50,815 bases of DNA. Source: JACGMN01 sp964522635. GTDB lineage: Archaea > Halobacteriota > Syntropharchaeia > Alkanophagales > Methanospirareceae. How positions within the stretch are numbered: position 1 is the first letter of the stretch; each line of letters opens with the position of its first letter. The position numbers and the translations under genes were made by a program. Below, one piece after another: positions 1-7,756 of this stretch. Below the pieces are notes generated by a model, which saw nothing but the letters and a program-made list of their open reading frames with translations, was not told where the DNA came from and did no database searches. The DNA is taken from assembly GCA_964522635.1 (NCBI GenBank), contig CAZFWT010000004.1, positions 1 through 50,815 on the forward strand, in the 5' to 3' direction.

Positions 1-424
1 GCACTTCCATATAGTGGCTGATCGTGTCAGGAGTGACCTCCTTGCCCAGGCGCGCTTCCAGCAACCCGTGCGCGTCATCCAATCCTAACACAATTCCACG
101 CTTCATGTCGTCCCAGCACTGTTGCATTGCGGCGTTGTTGATCCAGTGCAGGTCATCCATGTTCACCATGATGTCCGTGTGGTTCATCATGTAGGGCATC
201 AGGTATCGCTGCCCTTGCGGCATACCGACATCCGGGTTGTACCCAGGTGTTCGCGAGCTCCGCTGCATCGCCAATTTCTTGCCTTCCTCGACGAACTCGG
301 TCTTTCTCTTATTCTGTGCCCAGCCGCCATAGACGTAGAACTTCGTCGATGTGCTCTCAGGCTTCTCGGCGAACTTGTCCGACATCGCCTTCAGGAAGTT
401 ATGCTGAATATCACCATATGGCAT
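1..424 (-). CDS. mcrA: Methyl-coenzyme M reductase subunit alpha, N-terminal part (cut by window edge)
   Basis: This is the first 141 residues of the MCR alpha subunit, which with beta and gamma forms the F430-containing enzyme that makes or activates methane or other alkanes. The frame opens at an ATG whose CAT complement lies at 422-424, one base after the mcrG stop codon, and runs off the left edge with no stop. Recognisable N-terminal features are the opening MPYGDIQHNFLKAMS, the GYNPDVGMPQGQR segment and INNAAMQQCWDD, followed by GKEVTPDTIS. The residues that bind F430 and coenzyme M and those that are post-translationally modified lie outside the window, so the substrate (methane or a longer alkane) cannot be judged here. 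It is last in the mcrB-mcrG-mcrA operon. Confidence 0.96.
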   Translation of the reverse strand, partial: MPYGDIQHNFLKAMSDKFAEKPESTSTKFYVYGGWAQNKRKTEFVEEGKKLAMQRSSRTPGYNPDVGMPQGQRYLMPYMMNHTDIMVNMDDLHWINNAAMQQCWDDMKRGIVLGLDDAHGLLEARLGKEVTPDTISHYMEV

Positions 425-425
425 T

Positions 426-1268
426 TTACTCTACCCCTCCTCTTGGTACGTATGTCTTGAGTTTCTTTACCCCAATGTCCTTCTTTCCGCCTTTCACGTC
501 TTCGATGTTCTTCCAAGACTGGAATCCGTATACGGTTCGCTTCCAGTGTATCTCTGACTGCACGTCCATCGACTCTGGATCGTCAACTTCCTGCCAGAGC
601 CCGCCCTGAGCGTTTCGGTACATCGTGGTTCTCTTGCGGAGTTCATCCTCCGGAAGTGGCTTACCCAGCGTAACTTCCTTGTCCATCGCACCGCCGATCA
701 TGTCCTTCACGTAGATGACTTCGCCGGTCTTCTCGTCGATCGCCCAGCGGCGCAATGCATCGAACATCATACCATGCTCGTCCAGTCGAACTGCGTGTCC
801 GTGAACAGTCCTGCCTCGCAGGCCGGTTCGTGCAGTATCGTACAGCTCGGAATCGAGCAGCTCCTTCGCGATCTTCTCACAGTCTCGCTCACGAGCCTCG
901 ATAATCACACGGCCGGACAGGACACCGGGATCTACACCACGGTATCTACACAGCGCGGAAGCTGCTCGCTGATACGGCGTGATCGGTGAGAACATCATCG
1001 AGTCGGTGAACTGCACGTATCTGATTCGATCGCCAGCCTTTGCACCCTCGGTCGGCTCGACCATCTGGCGAACCGCGCAATCAGGCTCTTCCATCTCTTC
1101 CAGCGGCGGGTGAATACTCTTGTACTCCTCACCAGGTGCACGGTGGGCGAGTAATCGTACAACGTCTTCCTCAGGAATGTCCCTCAACTTCTCAAACGTG
1201 TAGCTGGGGTCCATGTACTTCCTGCGGTTTTCAGCAACATGACTTGCTCCAGGCCAAAATTGTGGCAT
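426..1268 (-). CDS. mcrG: Methyl-coenzyme M reductase subunit gamma
   Basis: The gamma subunit of MCR, 280 residues, close to the usual length. Family-typical stretches include the N-terminal PGASHVAENRRKYMDP, the RYVQFTDSMMFSPITPYQRA segment and LRGRTVHGHAVRLDEHGMMF. It contributes to the funnel and F430 pocket of the cytoplasmic hexamer. The start ATG lies 15 bases after the mcrB stop and is preceded by GGAGG, a clear ribosome binding site, so translation is probably independent but co-transcribed with mcrB. The stop is followed one base later by mcrA. No mcrD or mcrC lies between mcrB and mcrG, unlike the mcrBDCGA order of many hydrogenotrophic methanogens. Confidence 0.97.
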   Translation of the reverse strand: MPQFWPGASHVAENRRKYMDPSYTFEKLRDIPEEDVVRLLAHRAPGEEYKSIHPPLEEMEEPDCAVRQMVEPTEGAKAGDRIRYVQFTDSMMFSPITPYQRAASALCRYRGVDPGVLSGRVIIEARERDCEKIAKELLDSELYDTARTGLRGRTVHGHAVRLDEHGMMFDALRRWAIDEKTGEVIYVKDMIGGAMDKEVTLGKPLPEDELRKRTTMYRNAQGGLWQEVDDPESMDVQSEIHWKRTVYGFQSWKNIEDVKGGKKDIGVKKLKTYVPRGGVE

Positions 1269-1283
1269 TTTTTTTGTTCCTCC

Positions 1284-2603
1284 TTACATTATCTGCTTTG
1301 CGCCCTCTGCCACTGCCTTCATCGGCCATGCAAACTCCGGTACCGCTCCCAGCACCTCGCCGTACAGCGCAGATGTCCTCGCGGGGCTGAAGTACATCGT
1401 GTCCGCGTCAATGCACATCGCGGCACAGAAACAGGGTATGAACTGACCCTTTGCATGCCGTGTCACGATGTGGTTTCCGTAGAACACGCCCGGACCGCCA
1501 CCGCCGTAGATCGAGTGCGAGAAGAACGAACTCGATACCGATGCGGCCTGTGCCATTCCGCCGTCAACGCCAGGCATGCCGGTCTCCTTCTCCAGGAGCA
1601 CGTTGTAGTACATAATGTTACCCGGCACGGCTTGGCCTGCACGGATCGCGCCGCAGTTTACACACACTGCCGCGAGCAAGCCTGCGGACGCGTACGCATT
1701 CCACAGCTGCATGTCGTTGGACTTGTACACCACATACCCGGATGGCATCTTCTTCTTCTGTACGATTACGCCATCTGCTTTCGCCTTGTCTACGGTGCTC
1801 CACACCACGCTACCAATGGTTCCGTCCTTGCCGTTGTCCTTGATCAGTTCGTGCACCATGTTGTTCGCATTCAGGCCCTCATACGCGAGGTCTAAAAGGC
1901 GTCCACGCTCGAAGGGACCCATCGCGTTCCCCATCTCGAACTGCCCGGCCTCCTCCAGGATCATGGTCAACGCTGCGCCCTGCATTGCTCGCTTTCTGAC
2001 CGTTGCCGCGAGGTGGTTCACGGGAATGTTTCGCAGTGCGAATCCCGGACCTTCGTTCTTGATCGGCACATCGACCAGCATCTTGACTGCGCCTTCTGTG
2101 GCATCGGGATCCTGGGGGTACATACCCCACACGGCTGCATGCACATACGACGCATCCCACATGCTGACGTTACAGACGTCAATGATCGCATGCGTTAACG
2201 CGCCCAGGGCAGACGTAAGACCCGCGGAGTAGTCACACAGGATCCGTCCTGTTGGCGCTCGTATCAACATGCGCTTACCGCCTGCCATCAGCTGGACCTG
2301 CGTGTCATCGTCTTTCTCGATGCGGAGCATGTCCTCGACTTCCTTGGCAATCTCGTTTGCTTTGTCAACGATAGGGAAGTTCCGCTCAATGCCGCGGATG
2401 ATCATGCCCTTGCCTGCGATTGCCCCGGTCGCCAGGTTCTTTTCCAGCTTTGCCAGGTCAACCGCGCCCGTTCGCATCGCCAGGTTACAGATCTTCTTGA
2501 TCCCTGGGTTCTTGATGGGACTGATCGCCCAAAGTGGCACATCGCCTAGTAGTTTGTTCCCTCTGTCGTCGAAAAGGTCTATCTTATCCTCTAACTTAGC
2601 CAT
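1284..2603 (-). CDS. mcrB: Methyl-coenzyme M reductase subunit beta
   Basis: The beta subunit of MCR, 439 residues, full length. The C-terminal half carries the conserved coenzyme B/F430-proximal segment with SIYGGGGPGVFYGNH, VTRHAKGQFIPCFCAA and TMYFSPARTSALYG. Several cysteines cluster there (PCFCAAMC). It is first in the operon. The start ATG (CAT at 2601-2603) has a GGAGG Shine-Dalgarno (complement CCTCC at 2615-2619) and a TATA box about 65 bases upstream, giving a leader of roughly 40 bases. Strong promoter and ribosome site fit a very highly expressed enzyme. Confidence 0.97.
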   Translation of the reverse strand: MAKLEDKIDLFDDRGNKLLGDVPLWAISPIKNPGIKKICNLAMRTGAVDLAKLEKNLATGAIAGKGMIIRGIERNFPIVDKANEIAKEVEDMLRIEKDDDTQVQLMAGGKRMLIRAPTGRILCDYSAGLTSALGALTHAIIDVCNVSMWDASYVHAAVWGMYPQDPDATEGAVKMLVDVPIKNEGPGFALRNIPVNHLAATVRKRAMQGAALTMILEEAGQFEMGNAMGPFERGRLLDLAYEGLNANNMVHELIKDNGKDGTIGSVVWSTVDKAKADGVIVQKKKMPSGYVVYKSNDMQLWNAYASAGLLAAVCVNCGAIRAGQAVPGNIMYYNVLLEKETGMPGVDGGMAQAASVSSSFFSHSIYGGGGPGVFYGNHIVTRHAKGQFIPCFCAAMCIDADTMYFSPARTSALYGEVLGAVPEFAWPMKAVAEGAKQIM

Positions 2604-2665
2604 AACTTCTTTATCCTCCCAGTTTTACTACCCACATAGGGTAAGAGTAAGGTAGCGTGACGTCT

Positions 2666-2674
2666 CTATAAAAG
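2666..2674 (-). promoter_or_regulatory. TATA box of the mcrBGA operon
   Basis: Read on the minus strand the sequence is CTTTTATAG, preceded by an A/G-rich stretch (GCGAAAAG) resembling a BRE. It lies about 65 bases upstream of the mcrB ATG, placing the transcription start near 2640-2645. The consensus match and the purine-rich upstream element are typical of strong archaeal promoters; the start site itself is inferred. Confidence 0.7.
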
Positions 2675-2787
2675 CTTTTCGCTTTCTCCGGGCAAATCAA
2701 AAATGAGATCCTGCGCAAGATGGGGGTACGTAACACACATTTGATGCCTTTTTTACAAACCGAGCGCCCTTCTGCTTGGAGTCGTGC

Positions 2788-3339
2788 TTACCGTTTCAGC
2801 GCTTCTGCCAGCATCAATGTGCCTTCCGTATTGAGCGTGAGTGAGACTGCCGCGAATCCCGCCGCTGTCAGCGCCTCCTTGAGCTGTTTGGGGGTGAAAT
2901 AAAGCTTTGCATGCCCGTGACTGCTCGTCTGGGGCACGCCACCGACCCAGTCGATGATAAAGATCAGACCACCGTGCCTCAAAACGCGATAGGCCTCGTT
3001 CAATGCCTGCTGTGGATGCGGGATTTCGTGAACCGCTTTGAGCGAGACGACGCAATCGAAGCTAATATCCGGAAACATGAGCGCCTCAGCGGACTGCACG
3101 AGAAAAGCGAGTGTCGCGGCTTTCTGCCGCGCCTTTGCCACGCTCGTCTCCACGGGATCGATACCGATTACCTCGCACCCGGTCGCTTCACGGAGATAGC
3201 GGCTGAGCTTGCCCGTACCACAGCCGAGGTCGAGCATTCTCAGTGGCGCGTCTGGCGCGCTCCGCGCCGCTTCCGCCCGTAGCCTTCGCGCCAGTTCGGT
3301 TACCAGCTCGAACTCGTTCTCTAACAGGTTCGACGTCAT
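2788..3339 (-). CDS. Class I SAM-dependent methyltransferase
   Basis: A 183-residue Rossmann-fold methyltransferase. Motif I is MLDLGCGTGKLS near residue 35, followed by the acidic residue in IGIDP that holds the SAM ribose, and a motif IV-like SFDCVVSLKAVHE near residue 95. The ending resembles small UbiE/Mti-like enzymes. The substrate is not evident. It follows fdhD by 15 bases on the same strand and is probably the last gene of a cysteine desulfurase-fdhD-methyltransferase operon, so a role in metal-cofactor or sulfur-transfer chemistry is possible but unproven. Its stop lies about 115 bases upstream of the mcr promoter. Confidence 0.85.
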   Translation of the reverse strand: MTSNLLENEFELVTELARRLRAEAARSAPDAPLRMLDLGCGTGKLSRYLREATGCEVIGIDPVETSVAKARQKAATLAFLVQSAEALMFPDISFDCVVSLKAVHEIPHPQQALNEAYRVLRHGGLIFIIDWVGGVPQTSSHGHAKLYFTPKQLKEALTAAGFAAVSLTLNTEGTLMLAEALKR

Positions 3340-3354
3340 AAGCCCAAGCTCTAC

Positions 3355-4122
3355 TCAATGACGTATACGCTCAGCGTGTGTATAAACGTTCATCGCCTCG
3401 CCCCGCACGAACCCGATAATGCACAACCCGGTCTTCTCTGCGAGTGCAATGGCAAGACTGGTCGTGGCGCCGTGTGAGGCGATGAGCGCGATGTTCGTTT
3501 TTGCGCACTTCAAGACCATTTCGGACGATATCCGACCGCTGCAGGCAACGAAGGCATAATCAAACGGCACATCGTTGAGCAATCCGTAGCCAATGACCTT
3601 GTCGAATGCGTTGTGACGCCCTATATCCGCCGCTATACAGATTGGTTTTGCTTCATGCGCCTCGGCTACGAACAGCCCGACAAGATGCACACCCCCCGTG
3701 ATCCGGTGCACCTGTGAGGTCAAGGTCGCTTTGACAGCGGCAAATACCGAATCCTGCTCGATTTCCAGGCGGGAGGTGATCTGTGGCAATTTTGACTCAT
3801 CCAGGAACGATGTGCCGCCGCCGCAGCCGCTCACAATGAATTTCTTACCCGAGATACCGGGCAGGAAATGAGCCACGAGAGCGCTCGCATTGTGATTCTC
3901 TATCTGCACTGATTCGAGCTCTGCGAGCTCTTTGATAATACCTTCAGTGAGGAGATAGCCGATCACGAACTCACGCTTCATCTCCGGGCTGAGCATCGCG
4001 GTAACGAAATGCGTGCCATTCACGGAGATGGCGAGCGGTGCTTCCTCTGCCACCTCGTGCTTCGCCTCCACGAACTCGCCATCGCGGTATTTCACGCAGC
4101 TAACTTCTTTCAGTATCGCCAT
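3355..4122 (-). CDS. fdhD: FdhD, formate dehydrogenase accessory sulfurtransferase
   Basis: A 255-residue FdhD homologue. In known systems FdhD takes sulfur from a cysteine desulfurase and inserts it into the Mo/W-bis-pterin cofactor of formate dehydrogenase. Family motifs seen are EEAPLAISVNG near the N-terminus, MLSPEMKREFVIGYLLTEGI, the cysteine loop VSGCGGGTSF, and the ADIGRHNAFDKVIG and ACSGRISSEMVLK blocks. The loop has a single cysteine instead of the CxxC of the E. coli protein. It starts four bases after the cysteine desulfurase gene, exactly the partner expected. Its presence implies a formate dehydrogenase or related molybdo/tungstoenzyme elsewhere in the genome. Confidence 0.93.
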   Translation of the reverse strand: MAILKEVSCVKYRDGEFVEAKHEVAEEAPLAISVNGTHFVTAMLSPEMKREFVIGYLLTEGIIKELAELESVQIENHNASALVAHFLPGISGKKFIVSGCGGGTSFLDESKLPQITSRLEIEQDSVFAAVKATLTSQVHRITGGVHLVGLFVAEAHEAKPICIAADIGRHNAFDKVIGYGLLNDVPFDYAFVACSGRISSEMVLKCAKTNIALIASHGATTSLAIALAEKTGLCIIGFVRGEAMNVYTHAERIRH

Positions 4123-4126
4123 GACT

Positions 4127-5320
4127 CTACACCGCCCTCGCTATAGCTGCCACGGCCTCCAGCAGCGCGTCAATCTCCTCCTCCAGGTTGTACAGATACA
4201 GTGAAGCCCGTACCGTTCCGTTCTTCAGCCCCAAATAGTCCATCAAGGGCATGCAGCAGTGGTGACCTGAACGCACCATGATATTCGCAGCTTCGTCGAG
4301 CATCCGCGCGAGCTCGTGGGGATGGACGCCATCGACCGTAAAGGAGACAACCCCGATCCGATCGCGGAGATCGGATGGCCCGTACAGCCGCACCTTCTCG
4401 ATGCTTTCCAGGCCCTCGAGGAGCCGCTGGGTCAATCGCGCTTCGTACCTGCTGAGCTGCTCCATACCCACGTTAGTGAGGTAATCGACGGCCCTGCCAA
4501 GCCCGATCCCGCCGGCGATATGCGGAGTGCCTGCCTCGAATCGCTCGTAGCCGCTCGCCAGGGTGTAAGCATCTTGAGAGACCGTTTCGATCATACCGCC
4601 GCCGAAAAAGGCAGGCTCAAGCAGCTCTGGATCCTTCGCCCAGAGGACACCGGTCCCCGTGGGCCCGAGCATTTTATGACCGGCACAGGCGAAGAAGTCA
4701 CAGCCAAGCCCTGAGACATCGAGGGGGAGGTGCGGTGCTGATTGCGCGCCATCAACGAGAACCAGCGGCCCCGTCTCCGTTCGCTTCTCTGCACAAAGCG
4801 CGGCAAGCTCTTTTACTGGCGCAATTGCGCCCAAAACGTTTGAGACCTGCGAGACCGCGACCATTTTCGTCTTTTCGGTGATCGCCTGCTCGAACTCAGC
4901 GAGCTCGAAGCGCCCGTCCAGCGTGGGCTTCACGATCTTCACGCGGACGCCCTTCTCCTTCAGTCGCATCCAGGGGAGAAAATTCGAATGGTGCTCCAGC
5001 AGTGTTGTTACCACTTCGTCACCGCGCTGCCAGTGCAGCCCGTAGGCAACCATATTAATGGCCTCCGTGGTGTTCTTCGTGAAGATGACCTCTCCCTCGG
5101 TCGCGCCAAGAAAGTGGGCGACTTTACGATGAGCGTCCTGGTAACGCTGGGTTGCAATCTGCGCCAAGCGGTACACACCGCGTCCCACATTCGCGTTATA
5201 CTCGCGATAATAGCGCGAGACCGCTTCTACTACCGGCTCGGGTGTAAGGCTCGTGGCTGCGCTGTCCATGTAAACGACAGCAGATGTTATGGGGAAATCC
5301 GCTCGTATTCGCTCGTTCAT
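4127..5320 (-). CDS. sufS: Cysteine desulfurase, SufS/Csd class II
   Basis: A 397-residue PLP-dependent class V aminotransferase-fold enzyme that removes sulfur from cysteine as a protein-bound persulfide. The N-terminal DSAATSLTPEPVVEA, the VDGAQSAPHLPLDV block (PLP-binding Asp and Gln), the PLP lysine in CAGHKMLGPTGTG, and the catalytic cysteine in VRSGHHCCMPLMDYLGL near residue 355 are all present; the cysteine is doubled (HHCC). Class II architecture (SufS-like) is shown by the RSGHHC context. It heads the operon with fdhD, so it is the likely sulfur donor for FdhD, and may also serve Fe-S assembly or MoaE-dependent cofactor synthesis. Divergent from moaE. Confidence 0.93.
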   Translation of the reverse strand: MNERIRADFPITSAVVYMDSAATSLTPEPVVEAVSRYYREYNANVGRGVYRLAQIATQRYQDAHRKVAHFLGATEGEVIFTKNTTEAINMVAYGLHWQRGDEVVTTLLEHHSNFLPWMRLKEKGVRVKIVKPTLDGRFELAEFEQAITEKTKMVAVSQVSNVLGAIAPVKELAALCAEKRTETGPLVLVDGAQSAPHLPLDVSGLGCDFFACAGHKMLGPTGTGVLWAKDPELLEPAFFGGGMIETVSQDAYTLASGYERFEAGTPHIAGGIGLGRAVDYLTNVGMEQLSRYEARLTQRLLEGLESIEKVRLYGPSDLRDRIGVVSFTVDGVHPHELARMLDEAANIMVRSGHHCCMPLMDYLGLKNGTVRASLYLYNLEEEIDALLEAVAAIARAV

Positions 5321-5423
5321 AGCGATCGCCCTCCGTGAGGATTTTATATTTTACAAGAAAGAAGGTGAAAGGAAGTAAAAGGCGCTATCGTTTGCGCCGG
5401 TACTGCAGGATGCGTGAACAGGA

Positions 5424-5786
5424 ATGATTGTCAATGATGATTTCGCAATCGATAATCTGGTACGGGAACTGAAGCGGCCTGAGATGGGTGCGATCGTTAT
5501 GTTCCTGGGTATGGTGCGTGGCGACGAAGGTGTGGTGGGAATGCGCGTCGAGGGCGATGAACGCGCAGCCGCGGAAAAACTGGAGCAGGTGAAGCAGGAG
5601 GCCCTTGAAACGTTCGATGTCGAGGCTGTGGAAATCGCGCACCGCCGCGCAGGATCACACCTGGTAGGCGAGAATATCCTGCTCATTCTGGTGGGTGCGA
5701 AGCATCGCAAATCAGCCTTTCAGGCCTGTGAATACCTGATCGACGCGATAAAAGCGGATGAGCCGTTCGTGAAGACAGAGTTCTAA
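5424..5786 (+). CDS. moaE: MoaE-like molybdopterin synthase catalytic subunit
   Basis: A 120-residue protein matching MoaE, the large subunit of molybdopterin synthase, which transfers two sulfurs from MoaD thiocarboxylate to precursor Z. Seen are GAIVMFLGMVRGDEGVVG near the N-terminus (the usual G-A-x-V-x-F-x-G-x-V-R block), IAHRRAGSHLVGENILLILV, the AKHRKSAFQACEYLIDAIK helix and a terminal PFVKTEF carrying the position of a catalytic lysine. It is slightly shorter than bacterial MoaE (about 150). No MoaD stands next to it, but a MoaD-like domain ending in Gly-Gly is fused to a radical SAM protein 3.5 kb downstream. Confidence 0.88.
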   Translation: MIVNDDFAIDNLVRELKRPEMGAIVMFLGMVRGDEGVVGMRVEGDERAAAEKLEQVKQEALETFDVEAVEIAHRRAGSHLVGENILLILVGAKHRKSAFQACEYLIDAIKADEPFVKTEF

Positions 5787-5809
5787 CGTGCACAGGCACC
5801 TGAGGCTGG

Positions 5810-7102
5810 TCACAGGAAGAGGAAGATCCAGGCGTAGAGGATGAACACGGGGAAGAAATAGAGGCGCCAGGCCCAGCGGTTCCAGGCTCTCACTTCTTTT
5901 CCCTCAAGCGGCCTCAGGGGGAGCATCTCGTAGACTGCCATTATGAAGGCGAGATTGAAGCCCGCAAGCCCGACCGAGCCTACGAACCCTCCGAGATCGT
6001 GGAGCAGCCAGAAGAGCGCCACCATTAGTATGCTGACCAGAGGGCCAGCAAGCGCGATCTTTCCTCGCTGCGCATCTGTTGCATCACCATAGATAAATGT
6101 CTGGCCCGGTGTGGCGAAGACGGTGCCAAAGAGCACGGAGGTGATGGCCACGGAAACCATGCCAATGGGTGATATTCTGAATTCCGCCTCGATGCCAAAC
6201 CGATGCGAGACGAGGTCGTGCACGTACTCATGAATGATCAGCACCAGGCCCGCTCCGAGCAGATACGCCGGGAGGTTCTGAACGAACTGCGAGACGCTGC
6301 TCTCTGCCCAGGCCATAAATACCCCAAAGAGGACGAACGAGGCTGTGAGGTGCATGAGCTCGATCCTGCTCAGGCCAAGCAGTGCACTCTTCGCGAACCT
6401 CTGCGGGGCCAGGCTTGGCCGCGTCTTCTCGAGCAGCACTTCCTCGCTGGTCTCCTCGATCGCCGTCTTCGCGAACTTGCGGAGAAACTCGATGAGCTTG
6501 GGGAGCAGCCCGGCGAGTAGAATCCCCGTTGCTGCTGCTGCTGCCGGCACGGCTGCCGGGGGTAGCAGGGCCATCATTGGCACCCATTTATCAGGCACAA
6601 AGGTGAAGCCGTAAATCGTCCCACAGAGCACGCCCGCGCCAGCTGCGGTTGCATTCGGTATTTCCATTATCACAACCCGTGGCTTGCTGGTCTTCCGCTC
6701 GAATTCGAAGCGGCCGGCCTCCGAGAGCACGGTAGTGACACGATTATGGGTCGGCCCACCGATCAAAATGAGGTTATAGTCGTAGATTGACCGTCCATTA
6801 TAGGTTGTTTCCGTGTCCCTGACCCGGGGCACGTCAGGGAACTCTGCCAAGATTATGGGATGATATCGCTGCTCAAAAACATCGAGGGTCGAGCCAACCA
6901 CAACGAGCGGGTTGGGCAGGTACTGGGAAAACGGGTCGCCTTCAATGATAATGACGTTGCTCTCGAGCTCCGCTCGATACTTCTGCAGTAAACTCGCTCG
7001 TGCCGCATCATCTTCTGTCTCATACTCAGCCTGAGCAGCGGTGAGCGCGAGTGCAAGAGCGAGCAAAATCAGCACCAGTGCCGCGAATAACGCGCGCTTC
7101 AT
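5810..7102 (-). CDS. Membrane M50-type metalloprotease with an extracytoplasmic N-terminal domain
   Basis: A 430-residue membrane protein. Residues 1-25 form a signal peptide or anchor (MKRALFAALVLILLALALAL). Residues about 45-130 form a soluble domain with VIIIEGDPFSQYLPNPLVVVG and LILIGGPTHNRV, reminiscent of S-layer or cell-wall-binding domains. A hydrophobic Ala-rich segment follows at about 180-200, then a charged helix, then a multi-span core. The core holds the zinc motif HEYVHD near residue 290 and a second motif LAGPLVS / LPLRPLEGKEV that corresponds to the NPxxG/LDG region of site-2 proteases. Probable intramembrane peptidase with an outward-facing sensing domain. Substrate unknown. 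It stands alone between moaE (convergent) and ridA. Confidence 0.78.
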   Translation of the reverse strand: MKRALFAALVLILLALALALTAAQAEYETEDDAARASLLQKYRAELESNVIIIEGDPFSQYLPNPLVVVGSTLDVFEQRYHPIILAEFPDVPRVRDTETTYNGRSIYDYNLILIGGPTHNRVTTVLSEAGRFEFERKTSKPRVVIMEIPNATAAGAGVLCGTIYGFTFVPDKWVPMMALLPPAAVPAAAAATGILLAGLLPKLIEFLRKFAKTAIEETSEEVLLEKTRPSLAPQRFAKSALLGLSRIELMHLTASFVLFGVFMAWAESSVSQFVQNLPAYLLGAGLVLIIHEYVHDLVSHRFGIEAEFRISPIGMVSVAITSVLFGTVFATPGQTFIYGDATDAQRGKIALAGPLVSILMVALFWLLHDLGGFVGSVGLAGFNLAFIMAVYEMLPLRPLEGKEVRAWNRWAWRLYFFPVFILYAWIFLFL

Positions 7103-7298
7103 GAGCTATCCGAGCACGTTAGGAAGATAAATGCTTTTCTAGATTTTCTCGGTGACGCGCAGATTGAAGACGTGGTGGGTGGTTCGGAGAAATGAGAAAA
7201 AGCTGATCAGCCGCGAGAATGCAACGGTGATTTTATCTGTCTGGCCCTTATGTTACCCAATATCGAATTTGGCTGCGAGGATAGGGAGCGATTGTGAA

Positions 7299-7691
7299 AT
7301 GGGACGAGGAAAAGAAGTGATCATGACGCGCGAAGCGCCTCAGACGATCGGGCCGTACAGCCAGGGGATCAAAATAGGCAACCTGCTCTTCTGCTCTGGT
7401 CAGATACCGCTTGATCCAACAACGGGCAAGATAGTGCGCGGCACCATTGAGGTGCAGACCCGTCGCGTGCTCGAGAACCTCGGGGCCGTGCTCCGGGAAG
7501 CAGGTATGGAGTACCGCGACGTGGTGAGCGTCACGGTCTTTATGACCGACATGGAGCACTTTGCGCAGATCGATCAGGTTTACGCGGAATACTTCCGGGA
7601 GCGCCCGCCGGCGCGCTGCGCGGTTGAGGTCTCGCGGCTGCCGAAGGACGTGGGCGTGGAGATCGCGTTGATCGCCGTGAAACCAGAGTAA
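7299..7691 (+). CDS. ridA: RidA (YjgF) family enamine/imine deaminase
   Basis: About 130 residues from the chosen start. RidA hydrolyses reactive enamine/imine intermediates released by PLP enzymes. Family signatures are KEVIMTREAPQTIGPYSQG, FCSGQIPLDPTTG, the QTRRVLENLGAVLREAG helix, VTVFMTDMEHF and the ending RPPARCAVEVSRLPKDVGVEIALIAV, whose arginine is the ligand-binding residue. The reading frame extends further upstream, but the family begins close to KEVI, so I place the start at 7299 (ATG, with GAGG and GGGAG upstream) instead of 7152. The convergent neighbour is a PLP-dependent decarboxylase, a plausible source of imine products. Confidence 0.93.
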   Translation: MGRGKEVIMTREAPQTIGPYSQGIKIGNLLFCSGQIPLDPTTGKIVRGTIEVQTRRVLENLGAVLREAGMEYRDVVSVTVFMTDMEHFAQIDQVYAEYFRERPPARCAVEVSRLPKDVGVEIALIAVKPE

Positions 7692-7756
7692 CGGGGGGGG
7701 GGCATCAAACGCCTCTAAGACCAGGGAGGAAGAATCCGCTCCGGAAGATCGATGCT

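Noticed and set aside
1239..1895. Antisense open frame across mcrB (218 codons)
   Set aside because: It overlaps a definitive mcrB and has no start context. Antisense frames are common in GC-rich DNA.
7691..7702. Run of G after the ridA stop
   Set aside because: A homopolymer of about ten G between convergent genes; more likely slippage or a sequencing artefact than a site.
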